Part shown: piece by piece, positions 45,069-52,755 of the stretch
How the letters are laid out: each line of letters opens with the position of its first letter
Numbering within the stretch: the stretch's first letter is position 1
From: Clostridia bacterium
GTDB taxonomy: Bacteria; Bacillota; Clostridia; Acetivibrionales; JAFADI01
Length of the DNA: 64,000 nucleotides
Direction: 5' to 3'
Assembly: GCA_026417615.1 (NCBI GenBank)
Contig: JAOACY010000104.1
Span: 47,835 to 111,834 of the forward strand
Program-made: the position numbers and the translations under genes
The notes under the pieces: generated by a model
Database searches by the model: none
What the model was told of the DNA's origin: nothing
The model's input: the letters and a program-made list of their open reading frames with translations, nothing else

Positions 45069-45092
45069 ACTCAACACACTCCTATGATTTTG

Positions 45093-45121
45093 ATTATAAT
45101 ATAAAATTCCGAATTTGTAAA
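45093..45121 (-). promoter_or_regulatory. Leftward (repressor/integrase) promoter with operator
   Basis: On the minus strand TTTACA (45116-45121), a 17-nt spacer and TATAAT (45093-45098). The spacer holds ATTCGGAA, i.e. a TTCCGA half-site, so the repressor can probably control its own gene. Confidence 0.7.
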
Positions 45122-45162
45122 TTAAAAAAAACAGAAAATCGGAATTTATTTGCAAAATCATA

Positions 45163-45191
45163 TTGACATTTCCGAATGTCGGAACTATAAT
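45163..45191 (+). promoter_or_regulatory. Rightward early promoter with palindromic operator
   Basis: TTGACA (45163-45168), 17 nt, TATAAT (45186-45191): a full-consensus promoter. Its spacer contains the palindrome TTCCGA-ATG-TCGGAA (45170-45184). Further TCGGAA half-sites lie near 45138 and 45210. Confidence 0.85.
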
Positions 45192-45260
45192 GAAAATAAA
45201 TACAGCAAGTCGGAATTTTAGACAGCAAAATTTATTAATTTGCAAAGGAGGTTACTTTTT

Positions 45261-45476
45261 ATGCGAGTTGTTGACAAAATTAAAATTTACCTTGTAAAAG
45301 AGCATATTTCACAAAAAGAACTATCTGAAAAAACAGGTATTCCACAACCTAAATTAAGTATGTCACTTAATGGAACACGAAAATTAACGGTTGATGAATT
45401 TGAAACAATTGTAAATGCATTAAGCATTAGTGCTAATGAGTTTATCGAAGAAAAAATTTTGGAGAAAGGAGCTTAG
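45261..45476 (+). CDS. Cro-like helix-turn-helix protein
   Basis: 71 aa Xre-type HTH (ISQKELSEKTGIPQPKLSMSL). First gene of the rightward early operon, with AAAGGAGG 9 nt before the ATG at 45261. By position it should act against the repressor. Confidence 0.88.
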   Translation: MRVVDKIKIYLVKEHISQKELSEKTGIPQPKLSMSLNGTRKLTVDEFETIVNALSISANEFIEEKILEKGA

Positions 45477-45479
45477 AGC

Positions 45480-45908
45480 ATGGATAACAATTATTTAAAG
45501 CTTAATAACCAGCTTACCAATCTAAAGGCAGATCTTCAAAAGCTTATTGATACAGGAAGTACGAAAAGTTTTGAAGATAAAATTGCATATGGCTATATCG
45601 AAAGCCTTTTTGATAGCGTTGATATGGCTATCTACAAAATTGAGCATTTTTCAAAGCCCACTATTGAAGGTACTTTGCACGAAAACGCAAGCGGCAAATT
45701 TGATTTACTGGACAGGAGCGGCAAGTATATTACTTATTTCTCTTGCGGATCGCCTATTGAGTGCTTTATAGAAGAGGACGGCGAGAAACAATGGATTGCT
45801 GGGCGTGTTGAGCATACAACAAAGAACGGCAATTCGGGCTATTACTTCTATGGCGGCGATAAGCCATTTTTACACAACGGAATGAGAGCCAGAATAAGAA
45901 AAGACTAA
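45480..45908 (+). CDS. DUF5348-like early protein
   Basis: 142 aa. A helical N-terminal half and a beta-rich C-terminal half with CGSPIECFIEEDGEKQWIAG and the end GMRARIRKD, which I take to be a DUF5348 domain, common in mobile elements of Firmicutes. The function is unknown. It lies 3 nt after the Cro-like gene. Confidence 0.72.
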   Translation: MDNNYLKLNNQLTNLKADLQKLIDTGSTKSFEDKIAYGYIESLFDSVDMAIYKIEHFSKPTIEGTLHENASGKFDLLDRSGKYITYFSCGSPIECFIEEDGEKQWIAGRVEHTTKNGNSGYYFYGGDKPFLHNGMRARIRKD

Positions 45909-45945
45909 CCCCAAACTATATTTTATAACGAAAGGAAGCGGAAAT

Positions 45946-46317
45946 ATGAATTACAAAGAGATTTGCACAAACTTAGAGGAAACATTTTTAAAAAGCGGCT
46001 ACAAGATGGTCTACAAGAGGTTTAATGATGACTCTATCAATTGCTTAGGTACATTAATGCTACTTAATGAAGGTACTGAAAAAGAAGAAAAAAGGCTCAT
46101 TATCAATCTGAATACAAGCTATGAAGAAAGGCTACAGGTATTAATTGCTTTAATACTCAAATTAGAAGCAAGTACACCATTTGAAACTAAATGTTTCCAC
46201 ATAACAAAGGAATTCAACTTAAAGCCAAGCTATATTAAAAATTTAACCGATATTGCTATGAAAATTATACTTGCAACGCATGGTAAAGATTTGAAAGCAT
46301 TTGCAAAGGCAGTTTAG
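45946..46317 (+). CDS. Uncharacterised early protein, paralogue 1
   Basis: 123 aa, alpha/beta, no known domain. It ends ILATHGKDLKAFAKAV. The next gene has the same overall layout and the same AFAKAV end, so the two look like an old tandem duplication. GGAAG precedes the ATG. Confidence 0.72.
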   Translation: MNYKEICTNLEETFLKSGYKMVYKRFNDDSINCLGTLMLLNEGTEKEEKRLIINLNTSYEERLQVLIALILKLEASTPFETKCFHITKEFNLKPSYIKNLTDIAMKIILATHGKDLKAFAKAV

Positions 46318-46353
46318 CCCACAACCACAAACAAATTGAAAGGAAGCGATATT

Positions 46354-46758
46354 ATGAGAAGATATAAAGATCCTATCAGAAGGTACAAAAAAGAAGAATT
46401 TGAGGATGCTTATACAAGGCTTAAAAACTCAATAATAGAAGTTGGTGGAAATTACAGGGTTAAAGAAGAAATCATTGAGAAAAAAGGTTATACAGGAGCG
46501 TTAATTGTTGTTGGTGAGGATAAAAAGGACAGGCTTATTGGATTAATGGTTGATCCAACGGCAAGAGCCGAAGAAAAATTCTATACTCTTCTCCGCCTTA
46601 TACTTGTTGCTCAATTCAACTTATCTTTACAGGAAAATAAGGCTTATTATGTAAATCCGTATGATGCAATTATTGGCAATATTAGAACATTTACAGCCAT
46701 TATTACAGAAACCATTATGAATGGCGGAGAAATACCAGCCTTTGCAAAAGCGGTTTAG
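46354..46758 (+). CDS. Uncharacterised early protein, paralogue 2
   Basis: 134 aa, starts MRRYKDPIRRYKKEEFEDAY and ends GGEIPAFAKAV. Shares the pattern RLI-(9-13)-(L/R)LIL and the terminal AFAKAV with the preceding protein. I start at the ATG at 46354, after GGAAG; the open frame begins 18 nt earlier. The function is unknown. Confidence 0.72.
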   Translation: MRRYKDPIRRYKKEEFEDAYTRLKNSIIEVGGNYRVKEEIIEKKGYTGALIVVGEDKKDRLIGLMVDPTARAEEKFYTLLRLILVAQFNLSLQENKAYYVNPYDAIIGNIRTFTAIITETIMNGGEIPAFAKAV

Positions 46759-46774
46759 CGGAAAGAGGGATTAT

Positions 46775-46963
46775 ATGAGTAATACTATTGCGATAAACAC
46801 AAAAAGCATACCAAACGCCGTTATGGACAAGCATTGTCTTACTCTATTGAGTTGCGTTGCTAAATTCTTTGAAGATCCGAAGAATAACGCCGCTTACATA
46901 GAATGGCACAAGGAAAAGTACGGCAGAATGCCAGAGGAAGCTAAGAAATGCATAAAAAAATAG
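46775..46963 (+). CDS. Small early protein
   Basis: 62 aa. Starts MSNTIAINTKSIPNAVMDKH; no known domain. AGAGGGA precedes the ATG at 46775. Its TAG stop is the first base triplet of a 9-bp dyad. Confidence 0.65.
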   Translation: MSNTIAINTKSIPNAVMDKHCLTLLSCVAKFFEDPKNNAAYIEWHKEKYGRMPEEAKKCIKK

Positions 46964-47164
46964 TGATTACTCCAAGTTCGCCAACCCGATAATCACTAAT
47001 TTCTACAAACACTTGCAAAAGTGCTTACAAATTCACTTATAGTATAGCATAAGTGCGGTACTTTTGCAATTTATTTTGCGAGCCTAAGTGCTTATTATCC
47101 TCGTAAAAAACATTAACTTATGGGATATAGATACCCATAGGTAAAAAATGTTAATACAAGAGGA
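46961..47164. other. Candidate replication origin: three nested dyads before rep
   Basis: The 253-nt gap before the Rep gene holds no gene. It has a 9-bp dyad TAGTGATTA/TAATCACTA (46961-46998, 20-nt loop); a nested dyad with outer arms TTGCAAAAGT/ACTTTTGCAA (47013-47022, 47060-47069) and inner arms CACTTAT/ATAAGTG; and a third with TCCTC/GAGGA, ATTAAC/GTTAAT and ATGGG/CCCAT arms (47098-47164). None is followed by a T run. Rolling-circle Rep proteins nick at such hairpins, so this is a probable double-strand origin. Confidence 0.55.
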
Positions 47165-47216
47165 TGGAAAAAGCTCTTTACTCTATTAAATATTATTGAC
47201 AGGAGGAAAAGAAATT

Positions 47217-48002
47217 ATGCCTTACTATGAGAAAAAAATAATAAGTGGAGATCTGATTGAGATAGAAAGATATTTTGCAACAAAAACAGGAAATAAAATG
47301 CCGAGGAGTGTTGGGCTGAATGAAAGTAGCAAGGGGCAAGAGGATTTAAATAATAAAAATGCACAGAAGAGGTTAATTCGATTGCTGAATGCAAACTTTA
47401 GCGGCAAAGCTGGAGATTTATTTGTAACCCTAACCTATAAAGATCCTGTTGAAGAGGAAGCGGCAAAAAGAGAAGTAACAAATTTCATTAGGAGGGTACG
47501 CCGCCACAGAAATAAAAAAGGGCTACCAGAAATGAAATACATAATTATTACTGAAAACCAAGGGCGTTGGCATCACCATATTATTATGAATGCTATGCCA
47601 ATGGAAGATATAACAGAATTATGGGGGCATGGCAGGACAACTATATCAAAAGTTGACCAAGCATATAACTTTGAGGATTTAGGGCGTTATCTGATTAAAG
47701 GCGAAAAAGCTTCTAAGAATACCCCAGATATTGAGAATGCAAAAGAGAAGCGAAAAAAGCATTCTCGCAGATGGATAAGTAGCCGTAACCTAACACAACC
47801 AATTATTGAGATAAAGGAAATTAAGAAAGGCATAACAAAGACACCGCCGAAAGCTCCAGAGGGTTATTACCTCCTTCCCGACTGGAGAATAGGAACGGAT
47901 GTACAAGGCAATTTATATCAATCCTTTAAATGTGTGAAGCTGGAGGAAAAGCCAGTTAACCATAAAAGCAAAGCAAGGAGGAGGAAAGAAAATGTATTAT
48001 AG
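47217..48002 (+). CDS. HUH-type rolling-circle replication protein
   Basis: 261 aa. Motif 1 LFVTLTYKD (about 67-75), the HUH metal motif in GRWHHHIIMN (about 118-127), and the tyrosine motif DLGRYLIKGEKAS (about 157-169), in the right order and spacing for a Rep endonuclease that nicks one strand and stays bound through tyrosine. It probably replicates the excised circle. AGGAGG lies 11 nt before the ATG at 47217. Confidence 0.85.
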   Translation: MPYYEKKIISGDLIEIERYFATKTGNKMPRSVGLNESSKGQEDLNNKNAQKRLIRLLNANFSGKAGDLFVTLTYKDPVEEEAAKREVTNFIRRVRRHRNKKGLPEMKYIIITENQGRWHHHIIMNAMPMEDITELWGHGRTTISKVDQAYNFEDLGRYLIKGEKASKNTPDIENAKEKRKKHSRRWISSRNLTQPIIEIKEIKKGITKTPPKAPEGYYLLPDWRIGTDVQGNLYQSFKCVKLEEKPVNHKSKARRRKENVL

Positions 48003-48138
48003 GCAATGTGATATATGCGGATCACACCTTGATCCAAACGAAAAATGCGATTGTCAAAGTAACAACCAAAGGAGCAATCAAGCAATAAAGGAAAAGCAAG
48101 CTCCAGAGAGAAAGGCGGTGCAAAATGAGAAAAAGTAA
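47992..48138 (+). CDS. Small zinc-knuckle-like protein
   Basis: 48 aa overlapping the end of rep by 11 nt. CDICG (6-10) and CDC (19-21) form a compact Cys cluster; the rest is Gln/Lys-rich. A strong AGGAGGAGG site precedes the ATG at 47992. The function is unknown. Confidence 0.6.
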   Translation: MYYRQCDICGSHLDPNEKCDCQSNNQRSNQAIKEKQAPERKAVQNEKK

Positions 48139-48164
48139 AATAAAAATTAGTGAGGGGGTTAAGC

Positions 48165-49415
48165 ATGGCGAGCATATTTTCAAGGATATTTAAGAAAAAG
48201 CCCTCTCCAGAGGGTATTACAACAAGTGCGGAAGTCATAGGAAGCGGCGGGAATGTCTTTACAGCATGGAGCGGCGATGCATACGCAAATGATATTTACC
48301 GAGGAGCGGTTGACAGCATAGCGAGAAACGGTGCGAAGCTAAAAGGCTCTCATGTTATCAAATATCAAGAGCATAACAGGGTTGAAGGTGATTGCAAGCT
48401 CAATAGAGTATTGCAGATTGAGCCTAACCCTTATATGAGTGCGTTTGATATGCTTTACAAGCTCATTACACATTATTTTCTTTACAACAATGCGTTTGCG
48501 TTTATTCAGAAAGATAACAAGGGGCAGTTATTAGGCATATACCCTCTTAACCCTCTTCATGTTGATTTTATGAGTGATGAAAACGCAAATTTGTATTGCA
48601 ATTTTTTATTTACAGGCGGTAAAGAAGTATTATTGCCGTATACCGACATTATCCATTTACGCCGCAATTTCAATGATAATGATTTATTGGGGGATCTGAA
48701 TACTGCCCTCTCTCCTACTCTACAGCTTGCACACACTCAAAACGAGGGAATTATTCAAGCAATAAAAAGCAGTGCGAATATTAGAGGGATATTAAAGCGT
48801 AACCAGCTATCATCAGTGGATAAGCTCAAAGAAATTCAAGAAAATTTTATAAAAGATTATCTCAACATTGCTAATAATGGCGGCATTGCGGTTATAGATC
48901 AAGGAGCGGAATATATACCGATAGACAACAAGCCCTATGTTATTGACGAAAAGCAATTACAGACAGTCAAAACGAAAATATATGATTATTTAGGCATTTC
49001 GGAAAAAATCGTAAATAGCAGTTATACCGAGGATGAATGGGCGGCGTTTTATGAAAGCACTATTGAGCCTTTAGCGGTGCAATTCAGCCTTGAATTTACA
49101 AGAAAGCTCTTTAATGATAGAGAGCGGGCGTTTGGTAACTCTATTATGTTTGAGAGCGGGCGTTTGCAATTTAGTAGCAATGCAACAAAAATAAATCTAA
49201 TAGCTCAAATTATGCCGTATGGCTTACTTACAATAAATCAAGCATTAGAGATACTTAATCTTCCTGCTGTAAACGGCGGCGATATTCGATTACAAACGCT
49301 CAATGTAGTTAATGCAGATAAAGCAGAGCAATACCAGCTTAATAATAAAACAATGTCCGAAACGGACACCGCAAAAGCGAATAATAAAAGTGTGTCCGAA
49401 AATAGCACAAAATAA
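48165..49415 (+). CDS. Phage portal protein (HK97 family)
   Basis: 416 aa. HK97-type portal features: VYRCI-type helix replaced by DIYRGAVDSIARNGAKL, LLQIEPNPYMSAFDMLYKL (seen here as LQIEPNPYMSAFDMLYKL), GLLTINQALEILNLPAVNGGD near the C terminus. The portal forms the dodecamer through which DNA enters the head. GGGGG precedes the ATG at 48165. Confidence 0.93.
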   Translation: MASIFSRIFKKKPSPEGITTSAEVIGSGGNVFTAWSGDAYANDIYRGAVDSIARNGAKLKGSHVIKYQEHNRVEGDCKLNRVLQIEPNPYMSAFDMLYKLITHYFLYNNAFAFIQKDNKGQLLGIYPLNPLHVDFMSDENANLYCNFLFTGGKEVLLPYTDIIHLRRNFNDNDLLGDLNTALSPTLQLAHTQNEGIIQAIKSSANIRGILKRNQLSSVDKLKEIQENFIKDYLNIANNGGIAVIDQGAEYIPIDNKPYVIDEKQLQTVKTKIYDYLGISEKIVNSSYTEDEWAAFYESTIEPLAVQFSLEFTRKLFNDRERAFGNSIMFESGRLQFSSNATKINLIAQIMPYGLLTINQALEILNLPAVNGGDIRLQTLNVVNADKAEQYQLNNKTMSETDTAKANNKSVSENSTK

Positions 49416-49435
49416 TGATTTTGGAGGTGCATAGC

Positions 49436-50002
49436 ATGAAAGAATTAAGAATTTGCGAAATAAGAGCAGAAGCGGCGGCAGGTGCGGAAGCTCTTAAATT
49501 AGAGGGTATGCCGATTGTGTACGATCAGCCTACCACTATAAACGATCCAAAAGGGCAGTTTATAGAAATAATCAGATCTGGAGCATTAGACGGAGCGGAT
49601 CTTACTGACTGCCGCCTACTCTATAACCACGATCTAAACAAAGTACCTTTAGCAAGAACGCCTAAAACAATGCAATTTACCAAGAGTGCGGCAGGACTTA
49701 AAATGATTGCATCATTGCCAGATACACCAGAAGCCAGAAGCGTACATACGGCAGTATTGCGGGGCGACTTATCGGGAATGAGTTTTGCGTTTAAAGTGCC
49801 AAAAGGCGGCGACAGGTACGATCCAAAGACCAACACAAGAGAAATCTTGAAAATTGAGAAGGTTTATGAGGTTAGTGTTGTGCCTTTTCCAGCATACCCC
49901 CAAACAAGCGTTGAAGCAAGAGCCACAATGCAACCGCAAAGAAACCAAGCAAAAAAGCAAGCCATCATAATGGCAAATAAAATTTTAATGAAAGAGGTAT
50001 AA
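49436..50002 (+). CDS. Prohead protease (HK97 U35 family)
   Basis: 188 aa. The active His is in LLYNHDLNKVPLAR (about 64-77), the Ser in GDLSGMSFAF (about 104-113). It cuts the capsid scaffold during head maturation. I start at the ATG at 49436, 7 nt after GGAGGT. Confidence 0.92.
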   Translation: MKELRICEIRAEAAAGAEALKLEGMPIVYDQPTTINDPKGQFIEIIRSGALDGADLTDCRLLYNHDLNKVPLARTPKTMQFTKSAAGLKMIASLPDTPEARSVHTAVLRGDLSGMSFAFKVPKGGDRYDPKTNTREILKIEKVYEVSVVPFPAYPQTSVEARATMQPQRNQAKKQAIIMANKILMKEV

Positions 50003-50006
50003 AAAT

Positions 50007-51254
50007 ATGAAATTTAAAACTATTGGAGAAGCTTTTAACCACTACAGAACCGCAACATTAGAGGAAATTGAAAAAAGAGCGGGAGAAATCAAAGGATCTA
50101 TTGAAACAGATGCCGAAGCGGATATTATAGCACTCAATATTGAATTGAGCGGATTGAAACAGGCAAAGGAAAATCTTTTAAGCAAAGAACCTTCACCAGC
50201 TCCAGGACAAAGATCGGCATTTAACCCAATTACAGGCGGCGACATTAAAACTAATCTCTCACAGGAAGCGGCAGAGGGTGATGTATTTGCAAGCCAAGAG
50301 TATAGAAGTGCATTTTTCAAAAGCCTTTTAGGGCAGAAGCTCACAGAAAACGAGAATAAAGCTTTTACCAGAGCAATGGAAATTGTAGAAGCTGAAAAAA
50401 GAGCGGATGCATTCAATACCGTTACGAGTGCCGCCGCCGTACTGCCTACCGCAACACTCAATGAAGTAATTAAGAAAGCCAGAACAATGGGCGGGCTAAT
50501 ATCTGCTTGCCGTAACTTCAATATACCAACCAAAATTAGCGTACCTGTAGGCACTCCAAGCAATAAAGCAAGTTGGCATACCGAAGGAGCGGCGGTTGAA
50601 AGTGAAACGAATACCGTTGCAAGTGTAAGCTTTAGCGGCTATGAAATTTTGAAAGTATTCTCTATTTCTGCCGCCGCTAAGAAAATGAGCATTACAGCAT
50701 TTGAAGCCTACATTGTAGAGGAGCTAAAAAATACAGTTCTGGAGTGTATCGCTGATGCAATCGTTAACGGCACAGGTGAAGCACAAGGCACAGGCATTTT
50801 AGAGGGTATTACATGGACACCAGACGTTAACCATTTCACATTTCATAAGACAAACGGCTTGAAGTATGCCGATTGCGTGAAGATTGTTGCCGCTTTAAAG
50901 CGTGGTTATGCCAACGGTGCAAAGTGGGCTATGAATAACTCTACTCTCTATACTCTTTTCTATGGGCTTGTTGATACTACAGGCAGACCGATTTTTATAA
51001 CAGATCCTAAAGCCGAAAATATCGGAAAAATATTAGGATTTGAAGTTATTGTAGATGATAACCTTGCAAATGAGGTTATTTTGTTCGGTAACTTTAATTA
51101 CATGGGCTACAATATCCCAGAAGGAGTTATTATTGAAGTGTCAAGGGAGAGTAGCTTTAAAAGCGGCTTGATTGACTACAGGGCAATGGCTGTAGCTGAT
51201 TGTAAACCGATTGTAGAGGAAGCTTTTATTAAGCTTACAAGAGCCACAGTGTAA
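50007..51254 (+). CDS. Major capsid protein (HK97 fold)
   Basis: 415 aa. A helical N-terminal scaffold (delta) domain (about 1-110) is followed by the capsid fold with AAAVLPTATLNEVIKKA and ILEGITWTPDV and the C-terminal FGNFNYMGYNIPEGVIIEV. The protease probably removes the first ~110 residues. The gene lies 4 nt after the protease gene. Confidence 0.93.
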   Translation: MKFKTIGEAFNHYRTATLEEIEKRAGEIKGSIETDAEADIIALNIELSGLKQAKENLLSKEPSPAPGQRSAFNPITGGDIKTNLSQEAAEGDVFASQEYRSAFFKSLLGQKLTENENKAFTRAMEIVEAEKRADAFNTVTSAAAVLPTATLNEVIKKARTMGGLISACRNFNIPTKISVPVGTPSNKASWHTEGAAVESETNTVASVSFSGYEILKVFSISAAAKKMSITAFEAYIVEELKNTVLECIADAIVNGTGEAQGTGILEGITWTPDVNHFTFHKTNGLKYADCVKIVAALKRGYANGAKWAMNNSTLYTLFYGLVDTTGRPIFITDPKAENIGKILGFEVIVDDNLANEVILFGNFNYMGYNIPEGVIIEVSRESSFKSGLIDYRAMAVADCKPIVEEAFIKLTRATV

Positions 51255-51266
51255 AGGTGTGATTAA

Positions 51267-51545
51267 ATGATACTATCACTTGATGAAGCAAGAGAAATAT
51301 TAAGGATTGACGGCACAGACAACGACAATATTATAACGTCATTGGTTGAAGCTATACCAGATTACATTACACTTACAACAGGGATTAAGCCCGAAGAAAT
51401 GAGCGGCATTCCTCTTGTAAAGACGGTAGCAAAGTTTATATTGCAATTCTGGTATAACGCTGAACAATCAGACGGCGACAGGCTACAACGGACAATAGAC
51501 AGCCTGTTAAAGACATTATCACTTATGGCGAGTAGGAGCGTGTAA
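51267..51545 (+). CDS. Head-tail connector (gp6-like)
   Basis: 92 aa, helical, of the small gp6-like connector family (starts MILSLDEAREILRIDGTDND, the family's typical beginning). It sits under the portal and prepares the head for a tail. Confidence 0.85.
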   Translation: MILSLDEAREILRIDGTDNDNIITSLVEAIPDYITLTTGIKPEEMSGIPLVKTVAKFILQFWYNAEQSDGDRLQRTIDSLLKTLSLMASRSV

Positions 51546-51548
51546 GAT

Positions 51549-52301
51549 ATGGCTAAGGACTATGCAAGATCGTTTTATGATAGTAGTACATGGAAGAAAA
51601 CCCAAGCACTCTATTTAAGCAGTCAAAACTATATATGCGAAGATTGCGGCGGCGTTGCTTGCATAGTCCACCATATCAAGCACATAACGCCAGACAATAT
51701 TAACGATCCCGATATAACATTAAATTGGGATAACTTAAAGGCGGTATGTACTGAATGCCATGCGATAGAGCATATGGGAAAGGATGCAAGGCTTAACGGC
51801 ATTTCGTTTGATGAAGAGGGAAATGTTATCAAGCAACCAAATGTATATCTTATTTGCGGAAGCCCAGCAAGCGGCAAGACGGCGTATGTCAACAGGAATA
51901 AAACAAATAGAGATCTTGTTATAGATTTAGATTTGATTTGTGCGGCTTTAATGGGTGAAGAAAATAATAATTACTTAAATAACGAGCCAATATTAAGCGT
52001 TGCAATTGAAGTTCGTACCCTTCTCTATAGTATCGTAAAAACAAGGCGTGGTAATTGGGATAAAGCCTATATCATATCAACAATATCCAATATTTTAGAG
52101 CAAAAGGCATTAGCAAACGAGCTTAACGCCGAAATTGTTATTATAAATACACCTTTAGAGGAGTGTATAAGACGGCTACATAAAGACCAACAGCGAGCAG
52201 GAAAAATTAAAATGTTAGAGGAGCTAATAAGCAAATGGCATGAAAACTATAATAAATCGCTTGAATTTTCAAAGCATCCCCCCTATTCCATCACAGATTG
52301 A
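51549..52301 (+). CDS. HNH endonuclease fused to a P-loop kinase-like domain
   Basis: 250 aa. N-terminal HNH domain (about 10-80) with CEDCGG, HHIKHI, LNWDNL and CTECHAIEH, i.e. both zinc knuckles and the H-N-H residues. C-terminal P-loop domain (from about 97) with Walker A GSPASGKT, an early DLDLI strand and TPLEECIRRLHKDQQR, like AAA_33 / polynucleotide-kinase-type proteins. HNH proteins beside terminases of HK97-type phages aid cos cleavage. The fused kinase-like half is unusual. Confidence 0.85.
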   Translation: MAKDYARSFYDSSTWKKTQALYLSSQNYICEDCGGVACIVHHIKHITPDNINDPDITLNWDNLKAVCTECHAIEHMGKDARLNGISFDEEGNVIKQPNVYLICGSPASGKTAYVNRNKTNRDLVIDLDLICAALMGEENNNYLNNEPILSVAIEVRTLLYSIVKTRRGNWDKAYIISTISNILEQKALANELNAEIVIINTPLEECIRRLHKDQQRAGKIKMLEELISKWHENYNKSLEFSKHPPYSITD

Positions 52302-52375
52302 GAGGGGGGCGACACCGTAGGGCGAGGTTTTCCGTACCCCTCCATGAGTTTTCGCATAAGGGGAGGGTTAAAAAT
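52278..52375. other. Candidate cos / packaging site
   Basis: The stretch from the end of the HNH gene to terS is markedly G/C-rich compared with its surroundings. It has CCCCCC (52278-52283) facing GGGGGG (52304-52309), the tract GGGGGGCGACACCG, and a CCCTCC / GGAGGG dyad near 52340-52366. In cos-type phages with HNH and P27-type TerS, the cohesive-end site often lies beside these genes. The exact cut site cannot be told. Confidence 0.45.
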
Positions 52376-52398
52376 TGAAGGATATGAGGTGATTTACT

Positions 52399-52752
52399 TT
52401 GACAGTTGCCAAAGATAAACAAAACTTGCAGAACATACGAAAACTAAAAAAACTATTAAGGCTAATTCCAGAGGATCGAAAGGCAATAGGCGAAAAGCTT
52501 GTTGAAGAAATCTCTTTTATGTCTGAAACCCTTATGGAGTTGAAAAAGACCGTTTCAGAGAAAGGCGTTGTAGATCTTTTTGAGCAAGGAAAGCAAAAGT
52601 TTATGAGGGAAAGCCCCGCATTGAAAGCATACAATACAACGATCCAACGTTACAGCCTTTTATATAGACAGCTTACCGATCTATTACCCAAGCCAGAGCC
52701 GAGCGACAAGGCAAAAGATGAATTGCTGGAGCATTTACAAGGGAAGGGCTAA
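52399..52752 (+). CDS. Terminase small subunit (P27-like)
   Basis: 117 aa, helical. Its place between HNH and TerL and features such as LIPEDRKAIGEKLVEEISFM and NTTIQRYSLLYRQL fit P27-family small terminases, which recognise the packaging site. The start is TTG at 52399, 7 nt after GAGGTGA. Confidence 0.85.
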   Translation: MTVAKDKQNLQNIRKLKKLLRLIPEDRKAIGEKLVEEISFMSETLMELKKTVSEKGVVDLFEQGKQKFMRESPALKAYNTTIQRYSLLYRQLTDLLPKPEPSDKAKDELLEHLQGKG

Positions 52753-52755
52753 CGA

